Source: Bacteroidota bacterium (GTDB lineage: Bacteria > Bacteroidota > Bacteroidia > B-17B0 > Aurantibacillaceae). Taken from it: a stretch of DNA of 38,845 nucleotides. Within the stretch, counting starts at the first letter, position 1. Each line of letters begins with the position of its first letter. The position numbers and the translations under genes were made by a program. The stretch spans positions 1 to 38,845 of the forward strand of contig JACCXH010000040.1 in assembly GCA_013697245.1 (NCBI GenBank), in the 5' to 3' direction. This document shows positions 9,108 to 17,625 of the stretch, one piece after another. The notes under the pieces were generated by a model that saw only the letters and a program-made list of their open reading frames with translations, did not search any database and was not told the origin of the DNA.

Positions 9108-10046
9108 TTAGTTTTTATGTGAGCCCTTTGGTTTTTGTTTGATGACAACGGCAAAACCAAAATTTAAATACGGTAAAAACGCAAAGCCATCTTTCATATA
9201 ACGCGTTTGTAATTTAGGAATATTGTTTGGATCAGTTATTGTGGCAGAGGCAGGTAAAGCATTTCTTGTTTTCCAGGAAAAATAAGTGTTCTTTGTGAAG
9301 GCAGCATAAGTACCAGGAATAATAAAAAATTCTAAAGATGACTTGTCGCGTTTGAATTGAAAATTTAATTTTAAAAAAAGCCCTACGCCCTTTTTGGTTT
9401 GCGTGAAATAATAAATACCATCATCGGGCCGATATTTATCTTGTTTACTGTCCAACTCCACGTGTGCCATAACCTGTTGTCTATACGAAGCGGCGGCGCC
9501 AAGCGACATTCTTCGCCGGCCCTTATAATAATGCCTTGAGGCACCAATTTTTATTTCTCCACCCTCACTGCGATTATACAGGAGGGTCTTCCAGTCTGTT
9601 CCGTAATAATTATTTCCCTGTTCCGGCAAAAATTTATAAAACCCATCCACGTCTAAAGAATATCTTTTGGTGTACATTCTTTCGTAGCCGAAACTAACTT
9701 TGTTATAAACAATATCTGTAAAATAAATTCTTACCGAATTTCTAACCAAAGGCAAAGAGTCATAGTTAACAGGTTTTTTTAGGTGCTTCTGTTGCTGAGA
9801 TTCGGGCTTAACCGTAATTTCATATTGCTCAATGGTACCGTCGGCATATTTAATTTTTAGAACACTATCTCGTGAAACCTCGTAAGTTCTAATGGGCTCG
9901 GAAAAAGAACTATACTTAATCGTTTCTGGATTTATTTCTTTAACACGCGCTACAACAATTTGCTCGCTTCTAAAAAAAATTGAATCTTGAGCAGATCCAT
10001 CCGCACAAAATAAAACGAAAATAATTATTGCAACAAAATATTTCAT
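9108..10046 (-). CDS. Secreted beta-rich protein, probable outer-membrane barrel
   Basis: This 312-residue protein has a Sec signal peptide (MKYFVAIIIFVLFCADGSAQ). A short N-terminal domain, about residues 20-85, contains VARVKEINPETIKY and IKYADGTIEQYEI. It resembles a small beta domain seen at the start of many Bacteroidota exported proteins. From about residue 105 the sequence alternates aromatic and polar residues (VRIYFTDIVYNKVSFGYERMY, FFIIPGTYAAF, FLPYLNFGFAVV), as expected for an outer-membrane beta-barrel of eight to ten strands. No named family is recognised. It sits 40 bp downstream of metH on the same strand, but metabolic linkage to metH is not evident. Confidence 0.6.
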   Translation of the reverse strand: MKYFVAIIIFVLFCADGSAQDSIFFRSEQIVVARVKEINPETIKYSSFSEPIRTYEVSRDSVLKIKYADGTIEQYEITVKPESQQQKHLKKPVNYDSLPLVRNSVRIYFTDIVYNKVSFGYERMYTKRYSLDVDGFYKFLPEQGNNYYGTDWKTLLYNRSEGGEIKIGASRHYYKGRRRMSLGAAASYRQQVMAHVELDSKQDKYRPDDGIYYFTQTKKGVGLFLKLNFQFKRDKSSLEFFIIPGTYAAFTKNTYFSWKTRNALPASATITDPNNIPKLQTRYMKDGFAFLPYLNFGFAVVIKQKPKGSHKN

Positions 10047-10086
10047 TCTTTATTGTGATTAAAGATACAAAATATTAAATTACTTT

Positions 10087-13000
10087 TTAATAACTAAGAT
10101 ATGGCCCTAACCATTTCTCGATCGTTTCAACACTTAAGTTCTTACGCGTTGCATAATCTTCTACCTGCTCTTTATTTATTTTGCCAATACCAAAGTAATG
10201 CGATTGCGGGTGCGAAAAATACAAACCGCTTACCGCAGCAGTTGGAACCATCGCTAAACTTTCTGTAAGTATAATGCCGGTGTTTTTTTCAACGTCCAGT
10301 AATTTCCAAATGGTTAATTTTTCTAAGTGGTCTGGCTGCGCGGGATAACCCGGGGCCGGGCGAATGCCTGCGTATTCTTCTTTTATAAGATCTTCGTTGC
10401 TTAACGTTTCGTTCTTTGCATATCCCCAAAATTCTTTCCGCACTTTTTTATGCATTAGTTCTGCAAAAGCTTCGGCTAACCTATCAGCTAAGGCCTTTAG
10501 CATAATGGCGCTGTAATCGTCGTGGTCGGCCTCAAAACGTTTTACGTGTTCGTCAATTCCAATTCCTGTTGTTAAAGCAAATGATGCTATATAATCGCCC
10601 TCAACCTCTTGTATCTCTCCCTTAGAGAGGGAAGATTTGGGTTTTACAAAATCTGCCAGCGCAACATTGTATTGACCGGCAGGTTTTTTTGTTTGCTGGC
10701 GTATAGAATGAAAAACAGCAATTTTGTTTCCTTTTTCATCATACACCTCTGTATCATCGTCATTTACTGTGTTTGCAGGATAGATACCAATTACGGCATT
10801 GGCTTGCAACCATTTTTCATCTATGATCTTTTTTAACATGCTTTGCGCATCATTAAATAATTTAGTTGCCTCGGTACCGCGCGTAGGGTCTTTTAAAATT
10901 TTTGGATATGAGCCTTTCATTTCCCAGCTATGGAAAAACGGTGTCCAGTCAATATATTCGGAAATTTCTTTCAGATTGTAGCTGGTAAAAACCTTATTGC
11001 CAATAAATGCCGGTTTTAAAATTTCTGTTTTTTTCCAATCAATTGGAAATTTATTTTCGCGGGCTTCTTTTAAAGACACAAATTTATTTTGCGATTGTGC
11101 GTTCTTATTTTGTTCGCGCACGCGTTCGTAATCCTTATTAACATCCAACATAAAAGCATCGCGTAATTCGTTCGAAATTAAACTGCTTGCAACAGGAACA
11201 GATTTACTGGCGTCGTTAACATGCACTACCGGGCCGGAATAATTTTGCGCGATCTTTACAGCGGTGTGAACTTTAGAGGTTGTGGCACCACCAATTAATA
11301 GTGGTGTTTTAAAACCAAGGCGTTCCATTTCTTTAGCCACATGTACCATTTCGTCTAACGATGGAGTGATCAATCCGCTTAAGCCAATAACATCTACATT
11401 TTGCTTTTTAGCTTCTTCTAAAATTTTATCGCAGCTAACCATAACGCCAAGATCAATGATCTCGTAATTATTACAGGCCAACACAACACCAACAATATTT
11501 TTTCCAATATCATGTACATCGCCTTTAACAGTTGCCATTAAAATTTTTCCGGCATTGGTTCTTCCGTCTCCAACTATCCCCGCTTTGGCATTGTCTTCTT
11601 TTTCTTTTAAAAGATAAGGTTCTAAATAAGCCACCGCTTTTTTCATCACGCGTGCGCTTTTTACAACCTGTGGCAAAAACATTTTCCCTTGTCCAAATAA
11701 ATCACCAACCACATTCATGCCATCCATTAATGGGCCTTCAATTACGTGTAATGGTCGCCCTAATTTTTGACGAGCCTCTTCTGTATCTGCATCAATATGT
11801 TCAACCAAACCTTTTACTAAAGCATAACTCAAACGTGATTCGACAGTACCTTTGCGCCAGGCTTCATCTTTTTCGGTTTTTTCTTTTGTAATACCTTTTA
11901 AAGATTCTGCGTGATCAACTAAGCGTTCTGTTGCATCATCGCGCCTGTTCAATAAAACATCTTCAACCAAATCTAAAAGTGTTTTATCGATGTCGTCGTA
12001 AATCACCAATTGTGCCGGGTTTACAATTCCCATATCCATTCCTGCTTTTACAGCGTGAAATAAAAACGCGGAGTGAATTGCCTCGCGTACGTGATCATTT
12101 CCTCTAAAAGAAAAAGAAACGTTACTGACACCGCCACTCACCTTTGCGTATGGTAAATTTTCTTTTATCCATTTAGTTGAATTAAAAAAGTCTAGCGCGT
12201 TCAAGCGATGCTCTTCCATGCCGGTAGCAACCGGGAAAATATTTGGATCGAAAATAATATCCTGCGGTGGAAAATTTACTTTGTTGACTAAAACATCGTA
12301 AGCGCGTTGGCAAATTTCTTTTCTACGTTCGAATGTATCTGCTTGTCCAACCTCATCAAAAGCCATAACAATAACAGCAGCACCGTATTGTTTTATTTTG
12401 TGCGCTTGCTCTATAAACTTTTCCTCCCCTTCTTTTAAAGAAATGGAGTTAACAATTGCTTTTCCCTGAACGCATTTTAATCCCGCTTCAATTACCGTCC
12501 ACTTAGATGAGTCGATCATAATTGGTACACGCGAAATATCCGGCTCTGATGCAATTAAATTTAAAAAAGTGGTCATAGCTTGTTCGCTATCCAACATACC
12601 CTCATCCATGTTCACATCAATAACCTGTGCACCGCCGTCTACCTGATCTTTAGCGATGGATAAGGCTTCTTCATAATTTCCTTCTTTAATTAAGCGTAGG
12701 AATTTTTTTGAACCGGTAACATTTGTTCTTTCGCCAACATTTAAAAAATTACTTTCAGGGCGAAGCGTTAATGGCTCCAGTCCACTCAAATGCATTAAAG
12801 TATCTACAACCGGTTTTTTTCTTGGTTTGGCTTGCTTTGCTAATTCAGCAATACGTTTAATGTGCGACGGAGTTGTGCCGCAGCAACCGCCAACAATGTT
12901 TATAAAGCCTGCCTTTAAAAAATCTTCTATCTGGTGTCCCATTTCGTGGGCATCCTGATCGTACTCGCCAAATTGATTTGGTAAACCTGCATTTGGATAC

Positions 13001-13809
13001 GCGCTAACATAGAAAGGTGCCTTTTCGGACAATTCTTCCAGATAGGGCCTCATATCTTTTGCGCCAAGCGCACAGTTTAAGCCAACGCTTAGCAGATTGA
13101 CATGTGAAACTGAATTTAAAAAAGCTTCGGTTGTTTGACCCGATAAAGTTCTTCCACTGGCATCGGTAATTGTACCGGAAACCATTACCGGCATTTTGCG
13201 ATCAATACTTTCACAATAATTTTGAATAGCGAACAAAGCTGCCTTTGCATTAAGTGTATCAAAAATTGTTTCAACCAATAAAAGATCAGCGCCGCCATCA
13301 ATTAAACCTTTTACCTGTTCGGTATAAGCGGTTACCAGCTCATCAAATGTAATGGCGCGAAAACCAGGGTCGTTTACGTTAGGCGATAAAGATAAAGTAC
13401 GGTTCGTTGGCCCCAATGCGCCCGCTACAAATTTTGGTACAGACGCGAACTCCGGAAATTCTTTGTAAAATTCTTGTATGGCTTCTTTAGCAACCTTAGC
13501 AGATTCAAAATTTAATTCATAAGCCAGCTCCTGCATTTCATAATCGGCCATAGCCACAGTAGTAGCGCTAAAAGTATTGGTCTCAATAATATCAGCGCCG
13601 GCCTTTAAATATTCTTTATGAATGGTTTTAATAATTTGCGGTTGCGTAATCGAAAGCAGGTCGTTATTGCCTTGCAGATCTTTATGCCAATCTGCAAAAC
13701 GTTTGCCGCGAAAATCTTTCTCCTCCAGTTTATACTGTTGGATCATACTTCCCATGGCGCCATCAATTACTAATACGCGTTTTTCAAGTTCCTGTTCTAT
13801 TGTGCTCAT
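10087..13809 (-). CDS. metH: Cobalamin-dependent methionine synthase
   Basis: MetH transfers a methyl group from 5-methyl-THF through cobalamin to homocysteine. All modules are present in 1240 residues. The homocysteine domain (about 1-330) has zinc ligands C246, C309 and C310. It is followed by a pterin-binding domain (about 345-620, with [10 protein letters not shown]), the B12 cap, the B12-binding domain with DVHDIG (H766 is the lower cobalt ligand), and the SAM-dependent reactivation domain (about 920-1240, with [12 protein letters not shown]). The positions closely track E. coli MetH (C247/C310/C311, H759). The ATG at 13809 gives the expected N-terminus. Expression is probably controlled by the SAM-I riboswitch upstream. 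One oddity is an extra segment at about residues 1054-1070 ([13 protein letters not shown]), encoded by a palindromic repeat inside the activation domain. Confidence 0.98.
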   Translation of the reverse strand: MSTIEQELEKRVLVIDGAMGSMIQQYKLEEKDFRGKRFADWHKDLQGNNDLLSITQPQIIKTIHKEYLKAGADIIETNTFSATTVAMADYEMQELAYELNFESAKVAKEAIQEFYKEFPEFASVPKFVAGALGPTNRTLSLSPNVNDPGFRAITFDELVTAYTEQVKGLIDGGADLLLVETIFDTLNAKAALFAIQNYCESIDRKMPVMVSGTITDASGRTLSGQTTEAFLNSVSHVNLLSVGLNCALGAKDMRPYLEELSEKAPFYVSAYPNAGLPNQFGEYDQDAHEMGHQIEDFLKAGFINIVGGCCGTTPSHIKRIAELAKQAKPRKKPVVDTLMHLSGLEPLTLRPESNFLNVGERTNVTGSKKFLRLIKEGNYEEALSIAKDQVDGGAQVIDVNMDEGMLDSEQAMTTFLNLIASEPDISRVPIMIDSSKWTVIEAGLKCVQGKAIVNSISLKEGEEKFIEQAHKIKQYGAAVIVMAFDEVGQADTFERRKEICQRAYDVLVNKVNFPPQDIIFDPNIFPVATGMEEHRLNALDFFNSTKWIKENLPYAKVSGGVSNVSFSFRGNDHVREAIHSAFLFHAVKAGMDMGIVNPAQLVIYDDIDKTLLDLVEDVLLNRRDDATERLVDHAESLKGITKEKTEKDEAWRKGTVESRLSYALVKGLVEHIDADTEEARQKLGRPLHVIEGPLMDGMNVVGDLFGQGKMFLPQVVKSARVMKKAVAYLEPYLLKEKEDNAKAGIVGDGRTNAGKILMATVKGDVHDIGKNIVGVVLACNNYEIIDLGVMVSCDKILEEAKKQNVDVIGLSGLITPSLDEMVHVAKEMERLGFKTPLLIGGATTSKVHTAVKIAQNYSGPVVHVNDASKSVPVASSLISNELRDAFMLDVNKDYERVREQNKNAQSQNKFVSLKEARENKFPIDWKKTEILKPAFIGNKVFTSYNLKEISEYIDWTPFFHSWEMKGSYPKILKDPTRGTEATKLFNDAQSMLKKIIDEKWLQANAVIGIYPANTVNDDDTEVYDEKGNKIAVFHSIRQQTKKPAGQYNVALADFVKPKSSLSKGEIQEVEGDYIASFALTTGIGIDEHVKRFEADHDDYSAIMLKALADRLAEAFAELMHKKVRKEFWGYAKNETLSNEDLIKEEYAGIRPAPGYPAQPDHLEKLTIWKLLDVEKNTGIILTESLAMVPTAAVSGLYFSHPQSHYFGIGKINKEQVEDYATRKNLSVETIEKWLGPYLSY
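10605..10650 (-). repeat. Palindromic repeat-like insert inside metH
   Basis: The minus strand reads CAAATCTTCCCTCTCTAAG then GGAGAGATACAAGAGG. This C/T-rich arm, G/A-rich arm and AGAGG tail resemble the element just upstream of the metH start (13811-13850). The element is in frame and adds about 13 residues at MetH positions ~1056-1068, where other MetH proteins have a short loop. Confidence 0.5.
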
Positions 13810-13810
13810 A

Positions 13811-13850
13811 AGCCCCTCCTCTTATCCTCCCCAAAAGGGAGGAAGAAATT
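13811..13850. repeat. G/C-rich palindromic element at the metH start
   Basis: TCCTCCC (13825-13831) pairs perfectly with GGGAGGA (13837-13843) across a 5-nt loop, with a CCCCTCCTCTTA flank reaching the metH start codon. Its base composition differs strongly from the AT-rich surroundings. It resembles short intergenic palindromic repeats of Bacteroidota genomes and the insert inside metH. A hairpin placed directly before the ATG could affect translation initiation. Confidence 0.55.
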
Positions 13851-13872
13851 TGATTATAATTGTTTTTTTAAA

Positions 13873-13907
13873 TAAAAAATCCCTTCAGACTTGCGCCGGA
13901 AGGGATT
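13873..13907 (-). terminator. Intrinsic terminator of the metH riboswitch
   Basis: On the minus strand AATCCCTTC (13907-13899) pairs with GAAGGGATT (13886-13878) in a perfect 9-bp stem with a 12-nt loop, followed by a U-rich run. It lies between the SAM-I aptamer and the metH ATG, the usual place for a riboswitch attenuator. Confidence 0.88.
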
Positions 13908-13951
13908 AGTTTATATGCTTATTTTAAAAATGTTTAACTAATTACTCCGAC
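13895..13951 (-). promoter_or_regulatory. Antiterminator hairpin of the metH leader
   Basis: On the minus strand GTCGGA (13951-13946) can pair with TCCGGC (13900-13895), with one G-U pair, and ATTAGTT (13942-13936) with AACTAAT (13911-13905). Together that is 13 pairs around a small internal loop. This covers the whole 5' arm of the terminator (13907-13899), so the two hairpins exclude each other. The first bases (13950-13951) also belong to the 3' strand of riboswitch P1, so SAM-stabilised P1 should disfavour the antiterminator. Confidence 0.65.
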
Positions 13952-14119
13952 TTATTTTTCTCGTTTTAACGAGACGAATTCCCACCTTCTTTTAGTGTTC
14001 CTGGTTTGAGGTTTCTTGTTTAAGGCTTAGAACCAGAAACACGAAACAAAAAAACAAGAAACTCTTATAAGGGTTGGTAAAGCTTCATTGGGCGTATCCC
14101 TCTGCTTTTCTTAATAAGT
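13950..14119 (-). ncRNA. SAM-I (S-box) riboswitch upstream of metH
   Basis: The minus strand follows the S-box consensus. P1 is ACTTATT (14119-14113) with AATAAGT (13956-13950). Then come AAGAAAAGCAGAGGGA, the GCCCAATGAAGC segment, CCAACC, then AAGGTGGGAATTC and a P4 hairpin TCTCGT/ACGAGA. The P2 strand AAAGC pairs with GCTTT. The family binds S-adenosylmethionine and switches methionine or SAM genes off. The terminator and antiterminator downstream imply transcriptional control of metH. At about 170 nt it is longer than typical (about 110 nt), because P3 carries an extra ~80-nt segment with repeat-like sequence. Confidence 0.93.
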
Positions 14120-14137
14120 GTTTTAAAGAACTGACAT

Positions 14138-14169
14138 CAAAGATAATACAAATTATGTAATTTTACAAA
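14138..14169 (-). promoter_or_regulatory. metH promoter
   Basis: On the minus strand TTTG (14169-14166) is followed after exactly 20 nt by TATCTTTG (14145-14138), a perfect Bacteroidota -33/-7 pair. Transcription would begin near 14132, about 13 nt before riboswitch P1. The -33 element reaches to 2 bp from the divergent DUF4440 gene's ATG. Confidence 0.75.
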
Positions 14170-14170
14170 T

Positions 14171-14596
14171 ATGAAAAAACTCACTTTTCTGCTTTTTATG
14201 TTTTCTTTTGTTTGTTCTGTAGCCCAAAAAGATAAGGCCGGAACAGGTCTTGTTCTAATCAACATGAAGGCTCAAGAAATAGCCTGGAACAAAGGCGATA
14301 TACCGGGTTTTATGGCCCATTATTGGAAAAGCGACAGTCTTAAATTTATTGGCAGCAAAGGCATTACTTATGGCTGGCAAAAAACATTGGATAACTACAT
14401 AAAAAATTATCCTGATAAAAAAGCCATGGGGGTTTTGACTTTTTCTATAATTGAGTCAACACAACTTTCTGAGAACAGTGTTTATATTATTGGCAAATGG
14501 GATCTTCAAAAAGAAAAAAATGCTGGGGGGTATTTTACGTTGCTCTGGAAAAAAATAAATAACAACTGGGTTATTGTTACTGATCATACAAGTTAG
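14171..14596 (+). CDS. Secreted DUF4440/SnoaL-like protein
   Basis: This 141-residue protein has a signal peptide (MKKLTFLLFMFSFVCSVAQ). The mature part fits the NTF2-like fold of DUF4440/SnoaL: an N-terminal helix (INMKAQEIAWNKGDIPGFMAHYW), the DSLKFIGSKGITYGWQKTLDNY segment, then beta strands ending in GYFTLLWKKINNNWVIVTDHTS, the typical C-terminal sheet. Proteins of this group bind or convert small ligands, but most have no assigned reaction. It is divergent from metH, whose promoter lies immediately upstream, and is followed by the DUF1653 gene on the same strand. Confidence 0.8.
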   Translation: MKKLTFLLFMFSFVCSVAQKDKAGTGLVLINMKAQEIAWNKGDIPGFMAHYWKSDSLKFIGSKGITYGWQKTLDNYIKNYPDKKAMGVLTFSIIESTQLSENSVYIIGKWDLQKEKNAGGYFTLLWKKINNNWVIVTDHTS

Positions 14597-14623
14597 ATAT
14601 AAGATTTTAAGAAGTTAGATTTT

Positions 14624-14836
14624 GTGAAAATAGAATTAGGTCTATACAAACATTACAAAGGAAACACTTACGAAGTAACAGGTTTTGCTAAACATAGCGA
14701 AACCTTAGAAGAAATGGTTGTTTACAAAGCAACTTACCAAAAAGAGGGAGAAAACTTGTGGGTAAGGCCTTTGAAAATGTTTGTGGAAGAAATTGTTGTA
14801 GATGGAAAAAGCTTGAAAAGGTTTACGAAACTTTAG
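14624..14836 (+). CDS. DUF1653 domain protein
   Basis: This 70-residue protein matches the DUF1653 pattern along its whole length: LGLYKHYKGNTYEVTGFAKH, SETLEEMVVYKATY, then LWVRPLKMF. The family is small, cytosolic and of unknown biochemical role. The start is GTG. The in-frame upstream stop (TAA at 14600-14602) leaves no better start, and family members begin a few residues before the G-Y-HYKG motif. It lies 27 bp after the DUF4440 gene and may share its transcript. Confidence 0.88.
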   Translation: MKIELGLYKHYKGNTYEVTGFAKHSETLEEMVVYKATYQKEGENLWVRPLKMFVEEIVVDGKSLKRFTKL

Positions 14837-14913
14837 CTACAGATTTCGCAGATAACACAGATGTTTTAATTATAAAAATAAATTTCTCTGCGCAAATCTT
14901 TGCAATCTGTGGC
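14837..14913. repeat. Inverted CACAGATT-type repeat between convergent genes
   Basis: CTACAGATTTCGCAGAT (from 14837) continues with AACACAGAT. The right half (14886-14913) read on the opposite strand is GCCACAGATTGCAAAGATTT, an imperfect inverted copy of the same CAGATT units. Such repeats recur between genes in many environmental bacterial genomes. Here it fills the 91-bp gap between the convergent DUF1653 and lptD genes and could act as a bidirectional transcript end. Confidence 0.55.
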
Positions 14914-14927
14914 AAACACACACACAG

Positions 14928-17564
14928 TTAAAAATTATCAATTGGCGGGCTACGTTTAGGGATTTTAAATTCACTTAGCATGGATGCTTTTAAGTTAATA
15001 GTAAGGTTATAGCTTTTTCTTAATCCAAACGGAATCCAGTCTATACGCGCTTCCCAACACTTTAAGTCACGGTAAATATTAAAACTTGTGTAACTTATTT
15101 TTTGGTTAGTAAAATCGTAACCGCTGGTCACGCCAATTTTCCAATACTTGGTTGGTTTAAGATCGCCGCTAAAATTTAATGTTTGTGTAGGCTGAAGTTT
15201 TCTGTTATCCGGATTGTTTAGCGCCAGGTTATAATAGATATTTAAATTCCATGGTACTTTTTCTGTTTCGTCAAGGTCGTCTGCCGCTCCCTTTTCCGCA
15301 CCATTCGTCATGCTTGGGGCCTGCCTGGTTTTTCTTGCCGCTTCCAGCATGTTACTTCCAAAAGAAGTGTTAACCGCAAAATTAGCATTAGTAAGTCGTG
15401 CAATGTTGCCGGTTGTTGTATAATCAAATTCTTTTAACCGGCGGTTGGTTGCTCTGTCGTATGCATAAGGATCAAAGTTTGAGCTACCCACCACATCAAA
15501 ATATTTAAATAATTTTGTACGCGCGGTTATGTTTATTAAACTCATATTAAAACTGTCTGCCGCAAAATTATAAGCCGTCCCCAAACTGATATTTTGCATC
15601 AGCGTTCTTTTTGTATAAGTAATTCCGGTATCTGTTTTTTGTCTTAGTTTTGCTTCAATGTTATTACTTAGGTTAATTGCCATGGTGTTTTGTTCGCCTT
15701 GCGCGGGGCCCCCAAAAATAGAGTTTTGAAAAACCGAATAATTCTGTTTATGACCCAATGTATCAACCTGCACGCTTTTCCAAATACCATATTGTTCTTT
15801 TCCAAAATCAGGCCGGTAGAGGTATGAGATTGTTGGGATCAGCAAATGACGTATCTGTCGTACGTTTCCTTTCTTAAAAACGTAATCAAAAAAAACTTTT
15901 GTGTTAAATGCCGTGGAAAAGCTGGCGTCGTAACCTGTAACAAAATTGCGGTTAGTGTGGTTTGACACTAAAGGTAAATTATATGTTTTGTAAACAGTAG
16001 TAGAGTCCAAACCCGTGATCAGTGATTTTACGATAACCGTTTGTGTTGTAGGCACGGTTGAATATTCTCTACTCAAACTTTTAGTATACATCACCGAAGA
16101 CAAATTAATAGCCGGTGTTACTGTAATATATTTAAATAAATTAAAGTTGGTTGATATAGGTAGCGAATGCTTTACGCCATAATTTACAGAATCTAAAACA
16201 TTGCCTTTAAAAATAGTTGAATCGTATCCGTGCAACGTGTTTCTTGCTTCCATTAAATAATTGATGCCGATTTTATCCAGCACGGTTTGCTTTACTGCGC
16301 CCTCTCTTCTGAAAGGATAAAAACGATTTATGTTAAACGTCAGCGAAGGAAAGGTGATCTCTACCAGTTTTGAGATCGAGTTTTGGCTATGAGTGGCGTT
16401 TAAACTTAAAGAGCTTAATTTATATGTTTTTGTAAAATTTACATTTGATTGAAATGAGTTTTGCAGGAATTGACCTGAGTTTATGGCGTTTATGCGGTTA
16501 TAGGATTGGTTCTTTACATAATTTACATTCGCGCTAAAACGTATTGTCGGGTCGCTTTTATTATCCTGAGAGTGCGTCCACCTTATTTCATATGCTTTTT
16601 GTTTACTGAATTGTTTTGGAATGTCTTTATCACCAATATTAAACTCGCTATGATTTAAATAAACCATTCCTGATGCTTTGTATAAAACATTGTAATTATT
16701 GGTAGTGTTCAGCGCCCAGCTTCCATTACCATATATATCGCCGCGAATGGTCATATCCGCTTTATCGTTAATGCCCCAATAAAAACCACCATTACGCAGG
16801 TTAAAACCCTGTGTGGACGAGTTACCAAAGGTTGGCATTAAAATACCATTATGCTGTTTTTTCGAATTAGGAAAATACCCGAACGGAAGCCCTAAGGGCG
16901 TGGGAACCCCACCTATCTCCAAATACATTGGACCTGTTACTATTTTATCGTCGGGGATTATTTTTGCTTTTGTGGCTCTGAAAATTGTTCTTGCATCCTC
17001 TTCCTGACAGGGAATGCACTTCATATCCTTCATATAAATAATATTCGTACTATCTTTTTTTATTTCGTTACCGATCACTAACAATTCGCCTTGTTTGGTA
17101 AGGGCGTTAAATATCTTTCCTCTTTTCGACCTAAGATTATAAATGATCTTATCTGCTTTCATTTCCTGTTGACCGTCTTTAAAAACAGGGTTTCCAACGC
17201 TTTTGCCAAGACTATCTTTTTTGCCATAAGCAGTAACAATATTCTTTGAATAATCTATTTCAATAAATTCAGATTCAAGGTTCATCTCTCCAAACTCAAC
17301 ATGCGCCTTACCATAAAGCAACACCTGTTTTGAACCGCTCAAAAAAACAACGCTATCTGCAGCGGTATAAACTATTGGGCTTTCAAGCAGGCTGTTATCT
17401 TCCTCGGCGGGCTTTAAAGTGTCGGCTATAACGTTTGTTAACGTATCTTTTTGGGCTATTTGCCCTTTTAAACCTGTAATACTCAAAGATATTAACAAGC
17501 CAAAGAAGAAAACTACTTTTTTATGTTGGGGTTTTATCAAGCCGAATGGGATAAATTTATTCAA
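14928..17564 (-). CDS. lptD: LptD-like LPS assembly outer-membrane protein
   Basis: LptD is the outer-membrane translocon that inserts lipopolysaccharide into the outer leaflet. I place the start at the TTG 17562-17564, giving 878 residues. That start is followed by a basic n-region and a hydrophobic signal core (KKVVFFFGLLISLSITGL, then KGQ). An OstA/LptA-like beta-jellyroll follows (about residues 45-220: QVLLYGKAHVEFGEMNLESE, EMKADKIIYNLRSKRGKI). A long beta-barrel with alternating aromatic strands runs to the C-terminus, with PTPLGLPFGYFPNSKKQHNG at the junction. A longer reading from 17828 has no signal peptide at its start and would overlap the divergent amidase gene, so it is rejected. 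Bacteroidota LptD proteins of this size are usual. Confidence 0.88.
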   Translation of the reverse strand: MNKFIPFGLIKPQHKKVVFFFGLLISLSITGLKGQIAQKDTLTNVIADTLKPAEEDNSLLESPIVYTAADSVVFLSGSKQVLLYGKAHVEFGEMNLESEFIEIDYSKNIVTAYGKKDSLGKSVGNPVFKDGQQEMKADKIIYNLRSKRGKIFNALTKQGELLVIGNEIKKDSTNIIYMKDMKCIPCQEEDARTIFRATKAKIIPDDKIVTGPMYLEIGGVPTPLGLPFGYFPNSKKQHNGILMPTFGNSSTQGFNLRNGGFYWGINDKADMTIRGDIYGNGSWALNTTNNYNVLYKASGMVYLNHSEFNIGDKDIPKQFSKQKAYEIRWTHSQDNKSDPTIRFSANVNYVKNQSYNRINAINSGQFLQNSFQSNVNFTKTYKLSSLSLNATHSQNSISKLVEITFPSLTFNINRFYPFRREGAVKQTVLDKIGINYLMEARNTLHGYDSTIFKGNVLDSVNYGVKHSLPISTNFNLFKYITVTPAINLSSVMYTKSLSREYSTVPTTQTVIVKSLITGLDSTTVYKTYNLPLVSNHTNRNFVTGYDASFSTAFNTKVFFDYVFKKGNVRQIRHLLIPTISYLYRPDFGKEQYGIWKSVQVDTLGHKQNYSVFQNSIFGGPAQGEQNTMAINLSNNIEAKLRQKTDTGITYTKRTLMQNISLGTAYNFAADSFNMSLINITARTKLFKYFDVVGSSNFDPYAYDRATNRRLKEFDYTTTGNIARLTNANFAVNTSFGSNMLEAARKTRQAPSMTNGAEKGAADDLDETEKVPWNLNIYYNLALNNPDNRKLQPTQTLNFSGDLKPTKYWKIGVTSGYDFTNQKISYTSFNIYRDLKCWEARIDWIPFGLRKSYNLTINLKASMLSEFKIPKRSPPIDNF

Positions 17565-17578
17565 CCTATGTAGGTTCA

Positions 17579-17607
17579 CAAAGCTACAATACTTTATGGT
17601 ATTGCAT
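17579..17607 (-). promoter_or_regulatory. Putative lptD promoter
   Basis: The minus strand has TAGCTTTG (17586-17579), an exact TAnnTTTG element, with a TTTA about 20 nt upstream as a weak -33 element. The predicted transcript would start about 10 nt before the TTG start codon. This supports that start and excludes the longer upstream reading frame. Confidence 0.5.
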
Positions 17608-17625
17608 AAAGATTTATTATTTGAT

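Noticed and set aside
11532-11891. 119-residue plus-strand frame in metH
   Set aside because: It is antisense to the MetH cap and B12 region and has no recognisable protein features.
17419-17625. Longer N-terminus of the amidase from 17419
   Set aside because: That stretch lies over the lptD 5' end on the other strand, and the membrane signal segment begins at ATG 17626.
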